Shown: positions 61,001-64,000 of the stretch, in pieces | How the letters are laid out: every line of letters starts with the position of its first letter | How positions within the stretch are numbered: the first letter of the stretch is position 1 | NCBI GenBank assembly: GCA_910579185.1 | Contig: CAJTTG010000008.1 | Span: 1 to 64,000 of the forward strand | DNA from: an uncultured Muribaculaceae bacterium | Lineage (GTDB): Bacteria > Bacteroidota > Bacteroidia > Bacteroidales > Muribaculaceae | Direction of reading: 5' to 3' | DNA length: 64,000 nt | Position numbers and translations under genes: made by a program | The notes under the pieces: model-generated | Seen by the model: only the letters and a program-made list of their open reading frames with translations | Database searches by the model: none | What the model was told of the DNA's origin: nothing

Positions 61001-62425
61001 ATGGGAATACTCAATCCTTCAGGTGGCATGATGAATGTGATTCGTTGTGACATGCAGCAATACCTCGTATGGAAATGGAGGCCTTACAACAGCAAGAAAG
61101 ACGAGGCCGATCCTAATCAGCGCAGCAACGCTATCCGAATGGGAAGCAGCCTGCGTGTCAAAGACGGGGAAATGGCCATATTCGTTTACTCGAAAAAGGA
61201 CGGAACCTCGAATCAGGAGGTCATATTCGGACCCTACGACGACATAATAAAAACATCCAATTTCCCTATCCTGTCAAATCTGATAGGATTAGCCTATGGA
61301 GGTGGTAGCCCTTTTCAGGCCGAATGCTATTTCATAAACTTAGCGAACAACATCCAGATAAAATTCGGTATTCCATATTTTGATGTTTTCGACCCTCGCT
61401 TTCCCGATTTAGGCGTGCCTGTATCCGCACGTGGATCTTTCACTTTCAAGATCGACGACTATAAGGCTTTCATTGCCAACAACCGACTGATCAATTTTGA
61501 GCTCGACACCCTGAAGACTCAGCTTCGGAGTGTATCCATTCGCAAAGTTAAAAGCAAGATCATATCATTCCCCTCTTCAAAAAACATACCCCTCGTCCAG
61601 ATCGAAGCCCATATCGACGACATCAACGAACAGATCAAAAAGGAGCTGGAAACAGAGTTCTTTGAGATCTATGGATTGAAGACACGGGCTTTTGACATCG
61701 AAGCCATTGAGATCAACAAGCAATCCCAGAACTATATCGACCTCAAGAATCTGACATTCGATATCGTCCGTGACACCACAAGGCGTCAGGTGGAGCTGAA
61801 TCTCCGGAATCTGGAGGACACTCAGCGTATCAACACCACAAATATGGAAGAGACCCTGCGCATACAGCGACAGGAGATGCAGCGTGCTCAGAGGCTCCAG
61901 TCGGAAAGTGCGAATCTCGCAGCCCACCAGATCGATCGCCAGGCTCAGGTCATGACAGCTATGGCCGACGGAATGGCCGCAGGAGCTATGAACAATGCTT
62001 CAATAGGCGGTCCGGTTGGAAATTCAGGAGGATTCAATCCCGTCAATCTGATGACAGGAATGGCTGTTGGATCCGCTCTGGGTGGTCAGATGAGCAACAT
62101 GATAAATCAAGTTGGTTCGCAATGGGGACAGCAGCAGACTCCGCCACCGAATCCGGCGCAGACTCAGGCCGCGACTCCGCCGCCGCTCCCATCCAAGCAA
62201 TACTATGTATATGTGAACAACACACAGAACGGTCCCTTGACACGTCAGCAAATCAGCCAGTTGGCGCAGCAAGGATTCATATCCCCGTCAACTCCCGTTT
62301 GGCATGAAGGCCTGACTGAATGGATTCCGGCACAGAATTCGGACCTTGCCGACATTTTCACCCAACCCACTCCGCCGCCGCCAAGCTGCCCTCCGGCTCC
62401 TCCTGTAAACCCTCAAATCATTTAA
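61001..62425 (+). CDS. SPFH-domain protein with C-terminal GYF_2 domain
   Basis: 474 residues from the ATG at 61001. The longer frame to 60779 overlaps the candidate ncRNA, and family members begin near the QQYLVWKWRP motif. SPFH/band-7 domain at about 45-265 (SPFQAECYFINLANNIQIKF, then GSFTFKIDDYKAFI), like the YdjI 'virion core' proteins of membrane-stress operons. A coiled coil follows (about 265-325, TTRRQVELNLRNLEDTQRIN), then a Gly/Met/Ala-rich stretch, a Pro/Gln-rich linker (TPPPNPAQTQAATPPPLP), a GYF_2 domain (YYVYVNNTQNGPLTRQQISQ, then TPVWHEGLTEWIPA) and a Pro-rich tail. GYF-type domains bind Pro-rich peptides, so it may self-associate. First gene of the terminal operon. Confidence 0.82.
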   Translation: MGILNPSGGMMNVIRCDMQQYLVWKWRPYNSKKDEADPNQRSNAIRMGSSLRVKDGEMAIFVYSKKDGTSNQEVIFGPYDDIIKTSNFPILSNLIGLAYGGGSPFQAECYFINLANNIQIKFGIPYFDVFDPRFPDLGVPVSARGSFTFKIDDYKAFIANNRLINFELDTLKTQLRSVSIRKVKSKIISFPSSKNIPLVQIEAHIDDINEQIKKELETEFFEIYGLKTRAFDIEAIEINKQSQNYIDLKNLTFDIVRDTTRRQVELNLRNLEDTQRINTTNMEETLRIQRQEMQRAQRLQSESANLAAHQIDRQAQVMTAMADGMAAGAMNNASIGGPVGNSGGFNPVNLMTGMAVGSALGGQMSNMINQVGSQWGQQQTPPPNPAQTQAATPPPLPSKQYYVYVNNTQNGPLTRQQISQLAQQGFISPSTPVWHEGLTEWIPAQNSDLADIFTQPTPPPPSCPPAPPVNPQII

Positions 62426-62431
62426 TTTAAT

Positions 62432-62773
62432 ATGAACGATAACTCATTCCAACCCATTGATCGACTGATCGAATTTGGTTTAAGCATGGCTGTCGCGCAA
62501 CAGATAACATCCTCTTTCAACCAGATAATCAACAATGCCCAGACCCCGAGAGTGCCGTTCCCGAATGAATCCGCCCGGCAGATCGAGTGGTACTATGCTG
62601 TTGATGGCAATATTGCCGGCCCGGCAAACGAAGCTGAGATTAAAAATCTTCTGCTCCATAAGCGGATCAACAACACTACCATGATGTGGAAACAAGGAAT
62701 GCAATCCTGGAAACAGGCTGTTGAAATTCCTGAGATACTGAATTATATAATGCAACTTCCTCCTGCCCTATGA
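62432..62773 (+). CDS. Small GYF_2-domain protein
   Basis: 113 residues. The second half is a GYF_2 domain (IEWYYAVDGNIAGPANEAEI, then TTMMWKQGMQSWKQAVEI) of the same kind as the end of the SPFH protein. The first 45 residues are amphipathic (LIEFGLSMAVAQQITSSFNQ). It starts 6 bp after the SPFH stop and overlaps the next gene by 4 bp. A partner or adaptor of the SPFH protein is the simplest reading. Confidence 0.75.
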   Translation: MNDNSFQPIDRLIEFGLSMAVAQQITSSFNQIINNAQTPRVPFPNESARQIEWYYAVDGNIAGPANEAEIKNLLLHKRINNTTMMWKQGMQSWKQAVEIPEILNYIMQLPPAL

Positions 62774-63126
62774 AACTGAATTTTATTTCAATGTTATCCG
62801 CGATTATTATCGCCGCTCTGATCTCATATCTTTTCTACACTATCGGAGCAAGCTATGGCGACAAGTCGCGTCTGATCGCCCTTTGCATAAGCAGCTTCAT
62901 TTGCTTTGCCACAACCCTTGGAATCGGAATCGGCATTAGTTTCCCCGACAATAAATCGGCACTCAACATTCGGACTCTGGCTTTATTGGCCTTTTTCCTG
63001 CTGTTGGCCATCCACATTCCAATGGCGATTTTCCTTTACAATCCGGCGTTCCTTATCGTTCCGGCAGCAATCGTATTGCTGATATTCATCATGTCTACTA
63101 ACACAATTTTTAAATCCTACGAATAA
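62770..63126 (+). CDS. Small multi-pass membrane protein
   Basis: 118 residues with four hydrophobic segments (FISMLSAIIIAALISYLFYT, LIALCISSFICFATTLGIGI, LALLAFFLLLAIHIPMAIF, FLIVPAAIVLLIFIM). No recognised domain. Translational coupling with the GYF gene (ATGA overlap) and 5 bp to the next gene put it firmly in the operon. It may anchor the complex in the inner membrane. Confidence 0.75.
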   Translation: MKLNFISMLSAIIIAALISYLFYTIGASYGDKSRLIALCISSFICFATTLGIGIGISFPDNKSALNIRTLALLAFFLLLAIHIPMAIFLYNPAFLIVPAAIVLLIFIMSTNTIFKSYE

Positions 63127-63131
63127 AAACT

Positions 63132-63536
63132 ATGTCTACTAAATGTCCTAAATGCGGTGGCGACGCCGAAAAAATCAGTGCAAACAGATTTGAATGCCCC
63201 TACTGCGGAGAAAACTTCACCATGCAGGATCAGATGAACAACGCCGGCATGGGATATGGTAATTATCAGGCTGCTTCCTATAACAACAATCCCCCTATGC
63301 CTCCTTATGCTCAGCCGGCAGCTGCAATTCCCAACGCTCCTCAGTATCAGCAGCAACCCGCACAAGTCTCTCAGGAGGATTGCAGCGGTTGGCTTAAAGC
63401 TCTTTCATTCTTAATCCCCCTCGTCGGCCTGATCCTCTATTTCGTTAAGAAAAACGAGCAACCCGTTGGCGCCAAAAGTTGCCTGAACTGGGCTATCGCT
63501 GGATTTGTGGTTCAAATTGTCTTTGGCCTTATTTAA
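63132..63536 (+). CDS. Zinc-ribbon protein with Pro-rich linker and membrane helices
   Basis: 134 residues. Zinc ribbon CPKCGGDAEK followed by CPYCGENF at about 5-28, a Pro/Asn/Gln/Ala-rich linker (about 35-75, NNNPPMPPYAQPAAAIPN), then two hydrophobic segments (WLKALSFLIPLVGLILYFV and CLNWAIAGFVVQIVFGLI) at the C-terminus. The Pro-rich part could be a ligand for the GYF domains of its neighbours. The following gap (153 bp) has a hairpin at 63575-63610. Confidence 0.78.
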   Translation: MSTKCPKCGGDAEKISANRFECPYCGENFTMQDQMNNAGMGYGNYQAASYNNNPPMPPYAQPAAAIPNAPQYQQQPAQVSQEDCSGWLKALSFLIPLVGLILYFVKKNEQPVGAKSCLNWAIAGFVVQIVFGLI

Positions 63537-63574
63537 ATCCTAAAAATAACAAAGGGCTGAACTATCTTTCTCGG

Positions 63575-63610
63575 TAGGTTCAAGGTCGGTTCCGAATCGG
63601 CCTGAACCTA
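63575..63610 (+). promoter_or_regulatory. Intergenic hairpin inside the SPFH operon
   Basis: TAGGTTCA (63575-63582) pairs with TGAACCTA (63603-63610), an 8-bp stem with further partial pairing inside. No T-run follows, so it is more likely an RNA-stability or processing element than a terminator. Confidence 0.45.
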
Positions 63611-63689
63611 TCCGGAAAGTTGTCCATCCTTTCCCTCTCGTTTCTTATTCTGGTTTTATTCCAAACAAACACTTAAAAACCATACAATT

Positions 63690-64000
63690 ATGATGAAGTG
63701 TTCAAACTGCGGAGCGGATATAATGGACGATAGCAAATTTTGCATCTCCTGCGGACACATGGTTGCCCCCCAACCGACAACAAATCCGGCACAACCCGTG
63801 CAGCAGCAACAGCCATATCAACAGCAGGGCTTTCAGCAGCCTGCACAGCAGCAGCAACCCTATCAGCAACCTTACCAGCAGCAGGGTTTTCAGCAACCTG
63901 CGCAACAGCAACAGCCATATCAGCAACCTTATCAGCAGCAGGGCTTTCAGCAACCTGCGCAACAGCAACAACCCTATCAGCAACCTTACCAGCAGCAGGG
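63690..64000 (+). CDS. Zinc-ribbon protein with Gln/Pro-rich repeats (partial)
   Basis: Begins at ATG 63690 (or the next codon) and runs off the window, at least 103 codons. MKCSNCGADIMDDSKFCISC gives a CxxC-x11-CxxC zinc ribbon at about 4-21. From about residue 42 onward the chain is a tandem repeat of a 19-residue unit (PYQQQGFQQPAQQQQPYQQ), nearly 3.3 units in view, rich in Gln with Tyr, Phe and Pro. This low-complexity pattern is prone to self-association. It was not found by simple long-frame listing because it is cut by the window edge. Last visible gene of the SPFH operon. Confidence 0.8.
   Translation, partial: MMKCSNCGADIMDDSKFCISCGHMVAPQPTTNPAQPVQQQQPYQQQGFQQPAQQQQPYQQPYQQQGFQQPAQQQQPYQQPYQQQGFQQPAQQQQPYQQPYQQQ
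63813..64000 (+). repeat. 57-bp tandem repeat coding for Gln/Pro-rich units
   Basis: Starting at CCATAT (63813), units of 57 bp repeat at 63813, 63870, 63927 and 63984. Codons vary at synonymous places (CAG/CAA, TAC/TAT), so the array is not a fresh duplication. Confidence 0.85.

Noticed and set aside
63702..63983. Leu-rich minus-strand open frame at the window end
   Set aside because: It is the reverse complement of the Gln/Pro-rich repeat (CAG-type codons read as CTG), not a gene.

Overview
The window looks like a chromosomal segment of a Bacteroidales bacterium, most likely a gut member of or near Muribaculaceae. The evidence is a fused SecDF, Bacteroidota-style lipoproteins, a large TonB-dependent receptor with an N-terminal carboxypeptidase-like domain, DUF3822/DUF4834-type proteins, and about 20 promoter boxes of the form TAnnTTTG, the Bacteroidota -7 element. 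Family placement is inference; the phylum and order are well supported. The window has no rRNA, CRISPR array, complete prophage or insertion sequence. It has two tRNAs, one strong candidate for a free-standing structured RNA, and one decayed gene.

Layout. 1-7.2 kb (minus strand): secDF, a decayed DinD/BRO-N gene inside a repeat-rich gap, a small lipoprotein that copies the SecD periplasmic head, a sugar/aminoglycoside-type kinase and a beta-helix lipoprotein. The gaps carry palindromic repeats and pyrimidine-rich tracts. 7.4-12 kb (minus): an isolated two-gene phage-like unit, an intact large terminase plus an 833-residue repeat-like protein, with a host-type promoter and no other phage genes. 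12.1-16.6 kb (plus): metG, asparaginase, and a sigma-54 activator without a sensor domain. 16.8-19.3 kb (minus): GH130 phosphorylase, MFS transporter, tRNA-Arg(CCU). 19.4-20 kb (minus): RelE-type toxin-antitoxin pair. 20.2-24.4 kb (minus): coaX, outer-membrane protein, lptC, CNNM/CorC protein. 24.4-26.6 kb (minus): DUF3822, rsmD, ftsB/divIC-like, membrane protein. 26.65-30.3 kb (plus): rnz, tadA, polyferredoxin membrane protein, thyA, folA.

30.4-45.3 kb: rubrerythrin (minus); TonB receptor, purD, membrane protein, pdxB, flavo-diiron protein, malate dehydrogenase, asnA (plus); then minus-strand inositol-phosphatase-type enzyme, cupin, MarR-GNAT fusion with a clear operator, a transglutaminase-like protein and a secreted partner, and tRNA-Leu(CAA). 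45.5-54.7 kb (plus): glgB, psd, pssA, DUF4834, DUF2461, lysS, gpsA, pgi. 54.7-60.2 kb (minus): the rimP-nusA-infB-folK operon. 60.6-64 kb (plus): a ~285-nt candidate ncRNA followed by an operon of SPFH-GYF, GYF, membrane and zinc-ribbon proteins with proline/glutamine-rich tails, running off the window end.

Most genes are housekeeping. The parts most worth a second look are the SPFH/GYF/zinc-ribbon operon with its upstream RNA, the orphan terminase pair, and the SecD-head lipoprotein beside secDF.
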